From assembly GCF_000243415.2 (NCBI RefSeq), contig NZ_KI912270.1, positions 1,798,001-1,862,000 of the forward strand: DNA of 64,000 nucleotides. The letters run 5' to 3'. Shown here in pieces: positions 43,605-53,132 of the stretch. Numbering within the stretch: the first letter of the stretch is position 1; every line of letters starts with the position of its first letter. The notes under the pieces are model-generated. The model was not told the DNA's origin and did no database searches. It saw only the letters and a list, made by a program, of their open reading frames with translations. The translations under genes and the position numbers were made by a program. The DNA is from Mycolicibacterium tusciae JS617 (GTDB lineage: Bacteria > Actinomycetota > Actinomycetes > Mycobacteriales > Mycobacteriaceae).

Positions 43605-44453
43605 CTATGACTCTTGGGGTGTCTCGGTGGCGGGGGCGGCGGCGGCCCCACCGGCCTCGGTGGACGCGGTCGCGCCGGCGAGCAGCTCCTGCTCCCACTC
43701 GGCGAGCGGCTCAGCAACCGGCCCGTCCTGACCGGCCTCGGCCTTGTCACCGTCGCGGCCTGCGCCGGCGCGGGCCTGCAGACCCTCGGCGACCGCGGAA
43801 GCCACCACCTTGGTCAGCAGCGCGGCCGAGCGGATCGCGTCGTCGTTGCCCGGAATCGGGTAGTCGACGAGATCGGGATCGCAGTTGGTGTCGAGGATCG
43901 CGATAATCGGGATGTTGAGCTTGCGAGCCTCCGCGACCGCGAGGTGCTCCTTGTTGGTGTCCACGACCCAGATCGCCGAGGGCACCTTCTGCATGTCGCG
44001 GATACCGCCGAGGGACCGTTCGAGCTTGTTCTTCTCGCGGGTCAGCATCAAGATTTCTTTCTTGGTGCGACCCTCGAAGCCACCGGTCTGCTCCATGGCC
44101 TCGAGTTCCTTGAGGCGCTGCAGACGCTTGTGCACGGTGGAGAAGTTGGTGAGCATACCGCCGAGCCAGCGCTGGTTCACGTACGGCATGCCGACGCGGG
44201 TCGCCTCTTCGGCGATGGACTCTTGGGCCTGCTTCTTGGTGCCGACGAACATGATGCTGCCGCCGTGGGCGACAGTCTCTTTCACGAACTCGTAGGCCTT
44301 GTCGATGTACGTCAGCGTCTGCTGCAGATCGATGATGTAGATGCCATTGCGGTCGGTGAAGATGAACCGCTTCATCTTGGGGTTCCAGCGACGGGTCTGA
44401 TGCCCGAAGTGGGTGCCGCTGTCAAGCAGCTGCTTCATGGTTACAACAGCCAT
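43605..44453 (-). CDS. rpsB: Small ribosomal subunit protein uS2
   Basis: A 282-residue S2 protein of the 30S subunit, with the conserved start [47 protein letters not shown] and [13 protein letters not shown]. The C-terminal tail after about residue 235 is long and Ala/Glu-rich, common in actinobacteria. It leads the rpsB-tsf operon. The 285-base gap upstream contains a nested hairpin (44524-44561) that could be an autoregulatory site. Confidence 0.97.
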   Translation of the reverse strand: MAVVTMKQLLDSGTHFGHQTRRWNPKMKRFIFTDRNGIYIIDLQQTLTYIDKAYEFVKETVAHGGSIMFVGTKKQAQESIAEEATRVGMPYVNQRWLGGMLTNFSTVHKRLQRLKELEAMEQTGGFEGRTKKEILMLTREKNKLERSLGGIRDMQKVPSAIWVVDTNKEHLAVAEARKLNIPIIAILDTNCDPDLVDYPIPGNDDAIRSAALLTKVVASAVAEGLQARAGAGRDGDKAEAGQDGPVAEPLAEWEQELLAGATASTEAGGAAAAPATETPQES

Positions 44454-44523
44454 GGTGAGCCCATGTTTCCTTTGTGTCGGTTGTCGTCCGGCGTCGGGTG
44501 ATGCCGAACCCTGGTGTCTGCTG

Positions 44524-44561
44524 GGATGCCAACCCGTGGTGAGACGGGACCGCTGGCATCC
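44524..44561 (-). promoter_or_regulatory. Structured rpsB 5' leader (candidate S2 binding site)
   Basis: GGATGCCA (44524-44531) pairs with TGGCATCC (44554-44561); inside, CCCGT pairs with ACGGG around a six-base loop. On the rpsB transcript this hairpin would form about 70 bases before the ATG. Leader regulation by S2 is known in other bacteria; here it is inference. Confidence 0.5.
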
Positions 44562-44738
44562 GGATTTGACCGTGTTGGAACCGGGTCATGCGCAGACACG
44601 CGAAGTCAGCCCGCGCAAGCGAGCTGCGGATAGGAGTTTACACGCTGTTGGGGGGTGCTTTTTCCACACAGACCCCGTGATCCACAGATTACGGTCCGTC
44701 GCTGGCGCAGCGGCGGCACGGTGCGTTGAGCTGGGCGT

Positions 44739-45224
44739 ATGCGATGGATCTCGCTGGTTGCGGCGGCTCTTGTCTTTGCGGCGCCCGCCTCCGCCGATGA
44801 TGAGCGACTGGATTGGCCGCTGCGGCCCCGGCCAGCTGTTATGCGGACATTCGATGCCCCGTCGCCTGACTGGAAGCCCGGCCACCGCGGCGTCGATCTC
44901 GCCGGAACACCAGCTCAACGGGTGTATGCGGCGGCTCCCGGGACCGTGGTGTTCGCCGGTGAGCTCGCTGGCCGACCGGTCGTGTCGGTCGCCCATCCTG
45001 GCGGGCTGCGCACCAGCTATGAGCCTGTCTCGGCGTCGGTGCGGGCCGGGCAGCGGGTCGACGCGGGCACGATGCTCGGCGAACTGCAGGTCGGCCATGC
45101 CGGCTGCGCCGCAGCCGCCTGTCTGCACTGGGGCGCCATGTGGGGCCCGGCGTCGCGGGCCGACTATGTGGATCCGCTGGGCCTCGTGACGAGTACGCCG
45201 ATCCGCCTCAAGCCCGTCCGCTAG
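44739..45224 (+). CDS. Secreted M23-type peptidase-like protein
   Basis: A 161-residue exported protein with a signal peptide (MRWISLVAAALVFAAPASA) and an M23/LytM-type domain. Metal-site elements are HRGVDLAG (the HxxxD) and CLHWGA (the HxH region, with Trp at the middle). The third Zn ligand is less sure and the domain is short, so it could be a degenerate cell-wall endopeptidase or binding protein. In M. tuberculosis Rv2891 holds this place between rpsB and xerC. It is divergent from rpsB. Confidence 0.85.
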   Translation: MRWISLVAAALVFAAPASADDERLDWPLRPRPAVMRTFDAPSPDWKPGHRGVDLAGTPAQRVYAAAPGTVVFAGELAGRPVVSVAHPGGLRTSYEPVSASVRAGQRVDAGTMLGELQVGHAGCAAAACLHWGAMWGPASRADYVDPLGLVTSTPIRLKPVR

Positions 45225-45234
45225 GGACTTGTAT

Positions 45235-45275
45235 GCGATTTCGTGCGCTCACCGCACGCGAACGCACACAAAATC
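45235..45275. terminator. Two-way terminator hairpin between M23 gene and xerC
   Basis: GATTTCGTGCG (from 45237) and CGCACACAAAATC (ending 45275) form an imperfect stem around GCTCACCGCACGCGAA. The genes on both sides converge here. It is similar in sequence to the hairpin split by the IS. Confidence 0.6.
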
Positions 45276-45278
45276 CCC

Positions 45279-46238
45279 TCAGGCGCGGGGGTGGGCTTGA
45301 TCGTGCACCGCACGCAGGCGTGCGACCGTGACATGTGTGTAGAGCTGCGTGGTGGCCAGCGTGGAATGGCCGAGTAGTTCCTGAACGACGCGCAGATCCG
45401 CGCCACCCTCGAGCAGATGCGTGGCGGCGCTGTGCCGCAGGCCGTGTGGGCCGATGTCAGGTGCGCCGTCGACCGCGGCCATCGTCTGGTGCACGACGGT
45501 GCGCGCCTGCCGCGGATCGAGCCGGCGGCCACGCGCCCCCAGCAGCAGTGCCGGGCCCGAACCCGTGGTCGCCAATGCCGGACGCCCATCGGACAGCCAC
45601 GCTGTGAGTGCAGCCTGCGCGGGCACGCCAAAGGGCACCGTGCGCTGTTTGTTGCCCTTGCCCAGCACCCGCAGCAGACGCCGGGACGTGTCCACGTCAT
45701 CGATGTCCAGTCCGCAGAGCTCGCTGACCCGTATGCCGCTGGCATACAACAGCTCCACGATCAATCGGTCCCGCAGGGCCAGCGGATCCCCCTGTTGGGC
45801 ACCGGATTTCGCCGCCGCCATGGCATCAAGCGCCTGGTCCTGTCGCAGCACGGCGGGCAGGGTGCGGCGGGCCTTGGGTATTTGCAGACGTGCGGCTGGA
45901 TCGCTCGCCATCAGACCCCGGCGTACCGCCCACGCGGTGAAAGTCTTGACCGCGGAGGTGCGTCGCGCCAGCGTCGTCCTGGCCGCGCCGGTCGCCGCCA
46001 GCGCCGCCAGCCACGAACGCAGAATCGGCAACGTCAGCCCCGCGATCCCCGCCTCGGGTGCACGGTCGGCGACGAAGTCGAACAGCGACCGCAGATCACC
46101 GAGATACGCGCGACGGGTGTGGTCGGAGCGGCCACGCTCCAGCGCGAGGTATTCGTCGAACTCCTCCAGGCAGTGCTCGATGCCCGGGTCGCTTCGCTCC
46201 TGCCCACCGGCCTCCACGCCGTCAACCGTCGCAGACAA
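45279..46238 (-). CDS. xerC: Tyrosine recombinase XerC
   Basis: A 319-residue tyrosine recombinase, which with XerD resolves chromosome dimers at dif. Catalytic residues: Arg in [13 protein letters not shown], His-x-x-Arg in [12 protein letters not shown], His in [11 protein letters not shown] and the nucleophile Tyr in QLYTHV. The N-terminal SAM-like DNA-binding domain ([26 protein letters not shown]) is complete. The TTG at 46238 is taken as start with a GGGGAG upstream; a GTG at 46217 is the alternative. In M. tuberculosis it sits in the same place (Rv2894c). Confidence 0.95.
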   Translation of the reverse strand: MSATVDGVEAGGQERSDPGIEHCLEEFDEYLALERGRSDHTRRAYLGDLRSLFDFVADRAPEAGIAGLTLPILRSWLAALAATGAARTTLARRTSAVKTFTAWAVRRGLMASDPAARLQIPKARRTLPAVLRQDQALDAMAAAKSGAQQGDPLALRDRLIVELLYASGIRVSELCGLDIDDVDTSRRLLRVLGKGNKQRTVPFGVPAQAALTAWLSDGRPALATTGSGPALLLGARGRRLDPRQARTVVHQTMAAVDGAPDIGPHGLRHSAATHLLEGGADLRVVQELLGHSTLATTQLYTHVTVARLRAVHDQAHPRA

Positions 46239-46250
46239 CGACTCCCCGGC

Positions 46251-47411
46251 TCAGGTGACGCGCCGCAACGTGTCGGGAGTCAGTTCCTTCAGCGACCGGT
46301 ACCCGTCGACCGCCATCGTGAGATCGGCTTCTGCGAGCAGTGATCGCAGCACATGCACGATGCCGTCCTCCCCGCCCAACGCGAGTCCGTAGGTGTAGGG
46401 CCTGCCGATGGCGACCGTCGAGGCTCCCAATGCAATCGCCTTGACGATGTCGACGCCGCTGCGGATGCCAGAATCGAACAGCACCGGCATCCCGTCGGCG
46501 GCTTCCACTACGCCGGGCAGGCAGTCGATGGCCGGTATTCCTCCGTTGGCCTGGCGGCCGCCGTGGTTGGAGCAGTAGATGGCATCGACGCCACCGTCTT
46601 TGGCCCGCCGCGCGTCGTCGGGATGGCAGATGCCCTTGACGAGGATCGGCAACGTGGTCAGCGAACGCAGCCACGGCAGGTCGTCCCAGGTCAGCGGATT
46701 CCCGAAGATCGAGATCCACTTCATGATCGCGGCCTGCGGGTTCTCTTCCGGCGTCTGCGCCAGGCTGTCGAGGAACACCGGATCGGTGGTGTAGTTCGCC
46801 AGGCAATGGCCGCGCAGGAACGGAAAGTTGGACGTCGACAGGTCGCGCGGTCGCCAGCCGGGGATCCAGGTGTCCAGTGTCACGACGATGCCTTTAAATC
46901 CGGCGGCCTCGGCGCGCTGCACGAAGCTCGCGGCGACGTCACGGTCTTTCGGTGTGTAGAGCTGGAAAAAGCCTGGAGTGTCGCCCAATTCGGCGGCCAC
47001 AGCCTCCATCGGATCGGCCGACATGGTCGAGGCGATCATCGGAACACCCGTGCGCGCGGCGGCGCGCGCCGTAGCGAGATCGCCGTGCCCGTCCTGCGCG
47101 CACAGGGCGATGACGCCGACCGGCGCGATCATCGCCGGCGACGGCAGGCTCAACCCGAGGAAATCGACCGACAGATCCCGTTCGACGGCACCGACGAACA
47201 TCCGCGGCATCAGTCCCCAGTTCTCGAAAGCGGTGGCGTTGGCGCGCTGGGTCCGTTCGTCGCCGGCACCGCCCGCGACATACGACCACATCGACGGTGA
47301 CATCGCGGCCTGCGCTTTGGCCTCCAACTCCGCGAAGGACATCGGGAGTGTCGGCAGCACGCCGGACAGGCCCTGAAAATAGATCTCGAGCTGGTAATCG
47401 CCGAATGCCAT
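46251..47411 (-). CDS. FMN-dependent lactate 2-monooxygenase-like enzyme
   Basis: A 386-residue FMN enzyme of the alpha-hydroxyacid oxidase family. It resembles lactate 2-monooxygenase of M. smegmatis through blocks such as [85 protein letters not shown] and [20 protein letters not shown] (active-site His, Gly and Arg). It would turn L-lactate or a similar 2-hydroxy acid into acetate plus CO2 or the oxo acid. It lies between xerC and viuB, where M. tuberculosis has no such gene as far as I recall. Confidence 0.9.
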   Translation of the reverse strand: MAFGDYQLEIYFQGLSGVLPTLPMSFAELEAKAQAAMSPSMWSYVAGGAGDERTQRANATAFENWGLMPRMFVGAVERDLSVDFLGLSLPSPAMIAPVGVIALCAQDGHGDLATARAAARTGVPMIASTMSADPMEAVAAELGDTPGFFQLYTPKDRDVAASFVQRAEAAGFKGIVVTLDTWIPGWRPRDLSTSNFPFLRGHCLANYTTDPVFLDSLAQTPEENPQAAIMKWISIFGNPLTWDDLPWLRSLTTLPILVKGICHPDDARRAKDGGVDAIYCSNHGGRQANGGIPAIDCLPGVVEAADGMPVLFDSGIRSGVDIVKAIALGASTVAIGRPYTYGLALGGEDGIVHVLRSLLAEADLTMAVDGYRSLKELTPDTLRRVT

Positions 47412-47435
47412 GCGGCTAGCGTGCCAGGCGCGCGG

Positions 47436-48287
47436 TTACACGGTGGCTTGTTCCGTCTTCGCAAGTTCGGCCTTCCACTGCCGGAAAGTCTCCTCGGTGC
47501 GCCCGCGGCGCCAGTATCCCGAGATCGACGAGGCCCACTTCGCGTCCAGGCCCCGCTCCTTGCGGAAGTAGGGCCGCAGATTGTGCATGACGGTCTGCGC
47601 CTCGCCGTGAACGAACACCTGCACTTGGCCGGGCAGCCACTGCGCGCTCTTCACGGCCTCGATCAGCGGCGCATGATCACCGGCCTGGTCTTCGGATATC
47701 AGGTCGGCGCGTCCGCCACGGTAGATCCAGTTGATGTCCACGCCCGGCGGTGCGGTCAGCTCGATCTCGTCGTCAGGGCCACCCACTTCGATGAAAACCT
47801 GACCGATAGCGTTGTCCGGCAACGCTTCCAACGCCACGCTGATCGCCGGAACAGCGGCCTCATCTCCAGCCAGCAGGTGCCAGTCTGCCGCGGGATCAGG
47901 CGCGTATCCGCCGCTCGGTCCCATCAGGTAGGCCGGTTGCCCGGGTTTGGCCGCGGCGGCCCACGGCCCGGCGACACCGTGGTCGCCGTGCACCACGAAG
48001 TCGATGGAGATCTCGCGGCGCTCGGTGTCCACGCGGCGGACCGTGTAGGTACGGACCGGCGGTTGCTTTTCGGGAGGCAGGGTCTTGAAACTGTCCAGCG
48101 TCAGCGGCTGCGGCAGGGCGGCGACGTCGATACCGGCGTGCACGAAGACGATCTTGACGTAGGCATCGGTGGAGTCGTTCGGCGTAAAGGTCTCAAAGCC
48201 GTCACCGCCAAGGACGACGCGTGTGAGATGCGGCGTCAACTGCTCGGTACGCACCACTTCGAACGTGTGGACGGGACGTCCTGCCAC
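47436..48287 (-). CDS. viuB: Siderophore-interacting flavin reductase (ViuB family)
   Basis: A 283-residue siderophore-interacting protein: FAD-binding domain with the motif RTYTVRR (about residues 78-84), followed by the NAD(P)H-like domain (LLAGDEAAVPAISVALEALPD, FVHGEAQTVMHNLRPYF). Family members reduce Fe(III)-siderophores to release iron, here probably mycobactin or exochelin. The GTG at 48287 follows AGGAGG by five to six bases. No IdeR box is seen upstream. The position fits Rv2895c of M. tuberculosis. Confidence 0.92.
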   Translation of the reverse strand: MAGRPVHTFEVVRTEQLTPHLTRVVLGGDGFETFTPNDSTDAYVKIVFVHAGIDVAALPQPLTLDSFKTLPPEKQPPVRTYTVRRVDTERREISIDFVVHGDHGVAGPWAAAAKPGQPAYLMGPSGGYAPDPAADWHLLAGDEAAVPAISVALEALPDNAIGQVFIEVGGPDDEIELTAPPGVDINWIYRGGRADLISEDQAGDHAPLIEAVKSAQWLPGQVQVFVHGEAQTVMHNLRPYFRKERGLDAKWASSISGYWRRGRTEETFRQWKAELAKTEQATV

Positions 48288-48363
48288 TGTTCCTCCTGTT
48301 GATTGCTGCTCCCCGGTCCGAGGATACGAGGGCCGCCACAGTGCCGGTCGGCTACGTCATTTC

Positions 48364-48396
48364 GGGGTCATGTCGGGGTCATGTCGGGGTCATGTC
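48364..48396. repeat. Three perfect 11-bp tandem repeats at the dprA 3' end
   Basis: GGGGTCATGTC is repeated three times without interruption (48364-48374, 48375-48385, 48386-48396). The dprA stop lies in the third copy. No gene occupies the first two; a copy-number change would alter only the dprA-viuB gap. Confidence 0.9.
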
Positions 48397-49511
48397 GGGC
48401 GAGCGAGCTTCCACCGACCCTCCCGGCGCACCACCAGACCGGACAGCTCGAGCACCGCCAGCGGACCCAACACTTGCATCGGCGGTAAGCCGGCGGCCAC
48501 CGCGACCTCGTCGGCGGTGCGGGACCCTCGGCCAGGCAGCGCGTCGTATACCCGCTTGTCGATGTCGCCCAAGCCGTCGAGCACAGACACCGGCCGGTGC
48601 TCATCGGGAGCGAATTCGCCCATGTGGCCGATCAATTCGATCACCTCCTCGGCGCGGGTGACCACATTGGCACCGGCCCGCAGCAGGGCGTGGCATCCCA
48701 CCGACACCGACGACGTAACCGGCCCCGGCACGGCGCACACCGAGCGGCCGAGCGCACGGGCCCAGGCCGCGGTGTTGGCCGCACCGCTGCGAGCACCCGC
48801 CTCGACGACGACAGTGGCACCGGCTAGGGCGGCGACCAACCGGTTACGGGTCAGAAAGCGGTGCCGAGCGGGACGTTCGCCGGGTGGATACTCGCTGATC
48901 AAGAGGCCCTGATCGCGAACGCGCCGCAGCATCGCGGCATGCGCGGCGGGGTACGGCACATCGACTCCGCCCGCGAGAACCGCGACCGTCAATCCGTCGG
49001 CCGCCAGCGCGGCGCGGTGAGCGGCACCGTCGATCCCGAATGCCCCGCCCGAAACGACCGCCGCATCACGTGTCACCAAACCTTCGGCGAGATCGGCCGC
49101 AACGAACTCACCGTATGCGGTGGCAGCCCTGGTGCCGACAATGGCGGCGGCCCGGTTGGAAACCTCGTCGAGGGACACGGGTCCGACAACCCACAGCACC
49201 ATCGGTTCGTGTGCCTGCGGCCGATCGTCGATGCCGCGGAAGGAGTTGAACGCCAACAACGGCCATTCGACATCGTCAGCGGTGATAAGCCGTCCGCCCA
49301 TCCGGTCCAGTACCTCTAGATCTTCTGCTGCGCAGTCGATCTGGCGTCTTGCCTCGACCACCCGGCCCACGGTGTCGTCGGCTGCGCCGCTGCGCACCCG
49401 TTCGGCGGCCTCCACCGGGCCGACTCGTCTTGCCAACGCGCGCAGCTCCGGGCACGGCGGCTCCGCGACGCGCGACAGATAGGCCCACGCACGTGCGATC
49501 TCGTCAGTCAT
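48390..49511 (-). CDS. dprA: DNA processing protein DprA
   Basis: A 373-residue DprA/Smf family protein. The Rossmann-like domain (IVGTRAATAYGEFVAADLAEGLVTRDAAVVSGGAFGIDGAAHRAALAADGLTVAVLAGGVDVPYPAAH) and the ISEYPPGERPARHRFLTRNRLVAALAGATVVVEAGARSGAANTA block are full. A C-terminal winged-helix segment is present. The protein loads RecA onto incoming single strands in naturally competent bacteria; its role in mycobacteria is unclear. The ATG at 49511 overlaps the comM stop (ATGA). Confidence 0.94.
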   Translation of the reverse strand: MTDEIARAWAYLSRVAEPPCPELRALARRVGPVEAAERVRSGAADDTVGRVVEARRQIDCAAEDLEVLDRMGGRLITADDVEWPLLAFNSFRGIDDRPQAHEPMVLWVVGPVSLDEVSNRAAAIVGTRAATAYGEFVAADLAEGLVTRDAAVVSGGAFGIDGAAHRAALAADGLTVAVLAGGVDVPYPAAHAAMLRRVRDQGLLISEYPPGERPARHRFLTRNRLVAALAGATVVVEAGARSGAANTAAWARALGRSVCAVPGPVTSSVSVGCHALLRAGANVVTRAEEVIELIGHMGEFAPDEHRPVSVLDGLGDIDKRVYDALPGRGSRTADEVAVAAGLPPMQVLGPLAVLELSGLVVRREGRWKLARPT

Positions 49512-51019
49512 CGCGCTCCCCCGTCTTGTCGAAAGCTCAATGCGGTGCTGACGTCCTCCAACACCGGCGAGGTCCGTCCAGCAAGGTCGCTCAGTGTCCA
49601 GGCCACCCTTAGGCTGCGGTCCGCACCGCGCATGCTGATCTGCTTGCGGTCGAGGGCACCACTCAGCGGTTTCATCACCGCCGCAGGAAGCCGGAACTCC
49701 CTGCGCAACAGGGATCCACTGACCTCAGCATTGGTGCGGATACCGTGCGGACGCCATCGCTCTGCCGCGGCCGCGCGCGCATTTGCGACGCGCTGGCAGA
49801 CGGCGGCCGTGGACTCACCCTCTTGCTGGGCGAACGCGCCAGCGCGCTCCGAGTGCATCTCGACAACCAGGTCCACCCGGTCGAGCAGTGGCCCGGACAG
49901 CTTGCCGAGGTAGCGCCGCTTGACCTGCCCCGGACAGATGCAGTCCCGCGGATCCGCCGGTGCACACGGACACGGGTTGGCGGCCAGCACCAATTGGAAG
50001 CGGGCCGGGTAGCGCGCCACGCCGTCGCGGCGGGCCAGCCGAATCTCACCGTCCTCCAGCGGAGTTCGCAACGCCTCCATGACACTGACGCCAATCTCGG
50101 CGCACTCGTCGAGGAATAACACGCCGCGGTGCGCCCGGCTGACCGCACCAGGCCGGGCCATTCCGCTGCCGCCACCGACCATCGCCGCCACGGTTGACGT
50201 GTGATGCGGCGCCACGAACGGCGGCCTGGTAATCAGAGGGGTACTGCCCGAAAGCAGGCCCGCGACCGAATGGATCGCCGTCACCTCGAGTGCCTCACTT
50301 TCGTCCAGCGCCGGCAGTAAGCCCGGAAGCCGGTGCGCCAGCATCGTTTTCCCGACGCCCGGCGGGCCGGTCATCATCAAGTGATGTGCACCCGCGGCAG
50401 CGACCTCCACCGCGTATCGAGCCTGGGTCTGGCCGATCACGTCGGCCAGGTCGGCGACAGGCTCCGGCACCGAAGACGGCCTGTCGATGCTCTCCTCGAG
50501 TTGCGCTTTACTCTCGAGCCACAACTGCAGTTGGCGCAGCGTCCGCACACCCCTTACGTCGATCCCGTCCACCAGGGCAGCCTCAGCCAGGTTGTCGGCG
50601 GGCACGACGACGGTGGGCCATCCTTCCCGCTTGGCGGCGAGTACGGCAGGCAGCACCCCCTTGACCGGTCGCACCCGGCCGTCGAGCGCCAATTCGCCAA
50701 GCAGAACAGTCTTTTCCAGCCGCGCCCACCCCGCCTTGGTGCTCGCCGAAAGCACCGCGAGCGCCAGCGCGATGTCGTACACCGAACCCATCTTCGGCAG
50801 CATGGCGGGAGAGAGCGCCAGCGTCAGCCGTGCCTGCGGCCACTCGTTGCCGCAGTTGTGAATCGCCGCGCGCACCCGTTCCCGCGACTCCTGCAACGCG
50901 GCGTCGGGCAGTCCGACCAGGTACACACCGGGTAGGCCCGACGCGATGTCGGCCTCGATCTCCACGATGTGTCCGTCCAGTCCGGAAACCGCCACCGAGA
51001 ATGCCCGCCCCAGCGCCAT
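49508..51019 (-). CDS. ComM/YifB family Mg-chelatase-like ATPase
   Basis: A 503-residue AAA+ protein: N-terminal Lon-like domain (GLPGVYLVGLPDAALQESRERVRAAIHNCG), the Walker A GPPGVGKTML, the GLVVEMH-type sensor region and the LDRVDLVVEMHSE block; CPCAPADPRDCICPGQVKRRYLGKLSGPLLDR has the ComM Cys cluster. ComM is a branch-migration helicase in transformation and recombination. The ATG at 51019 overlaps the yraN stop. Its gene order yraN-comM-dprA is conserved across actinobacteria. Confidence 0.94.
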   Translation of the reverse strand: MALGRAFSVAVSGLDGHIVEIEADIASGLPGVYLVGLPDAALQESRERVRAAIHNCGNEWPQARLTLALSPAMLPKMGSVYDIALALAVLSASTKAGWARLEKTVLLGELALDGRVRPVKGVLPAVLAAKREGWPTVVVPADNLAEAALVDGIDVRGVRTLRQLQLWLESKAQLEESIDRPSSVPEPVADLADVIGQTQARYAVEVAAAGAHHLMMTGPPGVGKTMLAHRLPGLLPALDESEALEVTAIHSVAGLLSGSTPLITRPPFVAPHHTSTVAAMVGGGSGMARPGAVSRAHRGVLFLDECAEIGVSVMEALRTPLEDGEIRLARRDGVARYPARFQLVLAANPCPCAPADPRDCICPGQVKRRYLGKLSGPLLDRVDLVVEMHSERAGAFAQQEGESTAAVCQRVANARAAAAERWRPHGIRTNAEVSGSLLRREFRLPAAVMKPLSGALDRKQISMRGADRSLRVAWTLSDLAGRTSPVLEDVSTALSFRQDGGAR

Positions 51020-51399
51020 CAGCCCACTCCCTGCAGGTGAATGATCTCGGGGATGGGCCGCCGCCCGATGCGCACCCCGATGACGTCGATGCGCACCTCG
51101 GACCAGCGAGCGTCCTGCCGAGCCAGCCACAGCCCGGCCAGGCGCCGCAGCCGACGCACCTTCTCCGGTGTGACGGCCTGTTCGACGCCCCCGTACCGGT
51201 CGCTGGTGCGGGTCTTGACCTCAACGAACACCACGGTGCGCGCGGCATCGTCGGCCGCGATCACGTCGAGTTCGCCATAACGGCAACGCCAGTTGCGGGC
51301 GAGCACCCGCAGCCCCAGTGACTGCAGATACTCGACCGCCAACCGTTCTCCGAGTGCACCGATCTCGGCGCGGGTCCACGAAGTCTTCGAAAACGTCAT
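51019..51399 (-). CDS. YraN/UPF0102 family endonuclease-like protein
   Basis: A 126-residue protein of the YraN family, with the nuclease-like core GELDVIAADDAARTVVFVEVKTRTSDRYGG (E-D-ExK pattern). It is related to Holliday-junction resolvases; a definite activity has not been established in mycobacteria. Start ATG at 51399; its stop and the comM start overlap (ATGA), making a tight yraN-comM-dprA operon. Confidence 0.92.
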   Translation of the reverse strand: MTFSKTSWTRAEIGALGERLAVEYLQSLGLRVLARNWRCRYGELDVIAADDAARTVVFVEVKTRTSDRYGGVEQAVTPEKVRRLRRLAGLWLARQDARWSEVRIDVIGVRIGRRPIPEIIHLQGVG

Positions 51400-51520
51400 G
51401 GCCCCACAGTGCGAAGTGACCCCGACAATCAGCGGCCATCAGAGCGCACTCATCCCCAATCACCGATTCGTGCACAGCCACATAGTTTCGCCACCGTCAA
51501 AAAGGGGGTACTTCGACGGC

Positions 51521-52339
51521 ATGGCCAACAACACCCTGCACGGCGCGGCGGATCGTGCCACCGACAGCGACGCGTTCGAGTACACCGCGCGCGCGGGCTT
51601 CGTCACCAGTGGCGTGCTGCATCTTCTCGTTGCGTACATCATCATCCGCATCGCCTTTGGGTCCGGCGGCAATGCCGATCAGTCCGGTGCCCTGGCGGCG
51701 TTGGCCAGCCAGACCGGCGGTGCTGTGATCCTCTGGGTCGCCGCGGTCGGCCTCGTCGCGCTCGGTTTATGGCGGGTGGCTGAAGCCATCGTCGGCTCGA
51801 AGCCCGGCGAGGGCTCCGGGCCCAACCAGGACGACACCCCGGCCTGGAAACGCGCTAAATCCCTCGGGTTGGCGATCGTGAACTTCGCCATCGCACTGTC
51901 GGCGGCGCGCTTCGCGATGGGAAGCGGTCAGCAGAGCAGTCAGCAGAACAGCGGGATGAGTGCACAGTTGATGCAATCCGGCTGGGGCAAGGCACTTCTC
52001 ATCGCGGTCGCGCTCGGCCTCATCGGCGTGGGTGGCTATCACGTCTACAAGGGCGCATCGAAGAAGTTCTTGAAAGATCTGCGGGTGTCGGGCGGCACCG
52101 GCATCAACGCCGTCGGCGTGGGCGGCTACGCAGCCAAGGGTCTGGTGCTGGCTGGGGCGGGTGTGCTCGTCATTGTGGCGACGCTGCAGGCGGATCCGTC
52201 GAAGGCGTCGGGCATCGATGCGGCGGTCAAGGCTCTGGGCAACGCCCCGTTCGGCAAGTTCCTGCTCATCGTGGCCGCACTCGGCATCGCCGCATTCGGT
52301 GCCTACAGCTTCGTGCGCGCACGCTTCGGACGCATGTGA
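51521..52339 (+). CDS. DUF1206 membrane protein
   Basis: A 272-residue membrane protein with six segments in three similar pairs (around residues 25-50, 65-90, 110-130, 150-170, 195-220, 245-265), typical of DUF1206. Function unknown. The Gly/Ala-rich loops (GAYAAKGLVLAGAG) suggest repeated folding units. The ATG at 51521 is chosen since the upstream reading crosses the divergent yraN promoter. It is divergent from yraN and convergent with the DUF899 gene. Confidence 0.85.
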   Translation: MANNTLHGAADRATDSDAFEYTARAGFVTSGVLHLLVAYIIIRIAFGSGGNADQSGALAALASQTGGAVILWVAAVGLVALGLWRVAEAIVGSKPGEGSGPNQDDTPAWKRAKSLGLAIVNFAIALSAARFAMGSGQQSSQQNSGMSAQLMQSGWGKALLIAVALGLIGVGGYHVYKGASKKFLKDLRVSGGTGINAVGVGGYAAKGLVLAGAGVLVIVATLQADPSKASGIDAAVKALGNAPFGKFLLIVAALGIAAFGAYSFVRARFGRM

Positions 52340-52346
52340 CGAGCGA

Positions 52347-53048
52347 TCAGCCACCGCTTCCATACAGGCGCGCGACATCGGGGCTGTCCAACCACCCCGA
52401 GTACGTCGGCCGCGATGGCCAACCCTGCGGTGAGTCCAGCCACTCCTCCTGCCTCCCCCACGGCAGGATGTCCTTCAGTCCGAAGGTGTAGCTGAGCTGC
52501 TCCACACCCCGACCGTTGGTGTGCCAGGTGCGGTAGACCGTGTCGCCGTCACGCAGAAAGACATTGAAGGCGAACCCCTCGTTGGGGGCCGCGTCGACGT
52601 CGGCGCCGAACGAACTCTCCGACGAGGAGTACCAGTCCATCCGGTTGCCGACTTTGTTGCGGTACGCGATTGCCTCATCGATGCGGCCGTTGGTGACGAT
52701 GACGAACCGGGCGTCGTAGTTGTCGAGGAAGTCGAGTCGGGTGTACTGCGACGTGAGGCTGGTGCAGCCGCCGCATTGCCATTCCGCGCCGTCGTTCCAC
52801 ATGTGGTTGTAGACGATGAGCTGCGACCGGCCGTCGAAGATGTCGACGAGCCGAACGGGTCCGTCCGCGCCGATCAGCGTGTAGTCAGCCATCTGGACCA
52901 TCGGCAGTCGCCGGCGTGCCGCCGCGATCGCATCGAGCTCCCGCGTCGCCGCCTTCTCCCGGCGCCTCAGATCGTCCAGTGCCGCACGCCATGTCTGAAC
53001 ATCGACCACCGGGGGCCTGCCCGCTGCGGTTGTCGACTCAGTCATCAT
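52347..53048 (-). CDS. DUF899 thioredoxin-fold protein
   Basis: A 233-residue protein of DUF899, a thioredoxin-like fold. It starts MMTESTTAAGRPPVVDVQTW; the core VDIFDGRSQLIVYNHMWNDGAEWQCGGCTSLTSQYTRLDFL has a CxxC in the place expected for a redox pair. Late WHTNGRGVEQLSYTFGLKDILPWGRQEEWLDSP is typical. The role is not known. Start at 53048 (GGGAG before it). Lies seven bases from the convergent DUF1206 gene. Confidence 0.85.
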   Translation of the reverse strand: MMTESTTAAGRPPVVDVQTWRAALDDLRRREKAATRELDAIAAARRRLPMVQMADYTLIGADGPVRLVDIFDGRSQLIVYNHMWNDGAEWQCGGCTSLTSQYTRLDFLDNYDARFVIVTNGRIDEAIAYRNKVGNRMDWYSSSESSFGADVDAAPNEGFAFNVFLRDGDTVYRTWHTNGRGVEQLSYTFGLKDILPWGRQEEWLDSPQGWPSRPTYSGWLDSPDVARLYGSGG

Positions 53049-53132
53049 GGCGTCTCCCTTTGATGTGCGGCGATCCTGTCGACGTATCGACTCCCGACCC
53101 CACCGCAACTCATCGGCCATCCGACCCGGAGA

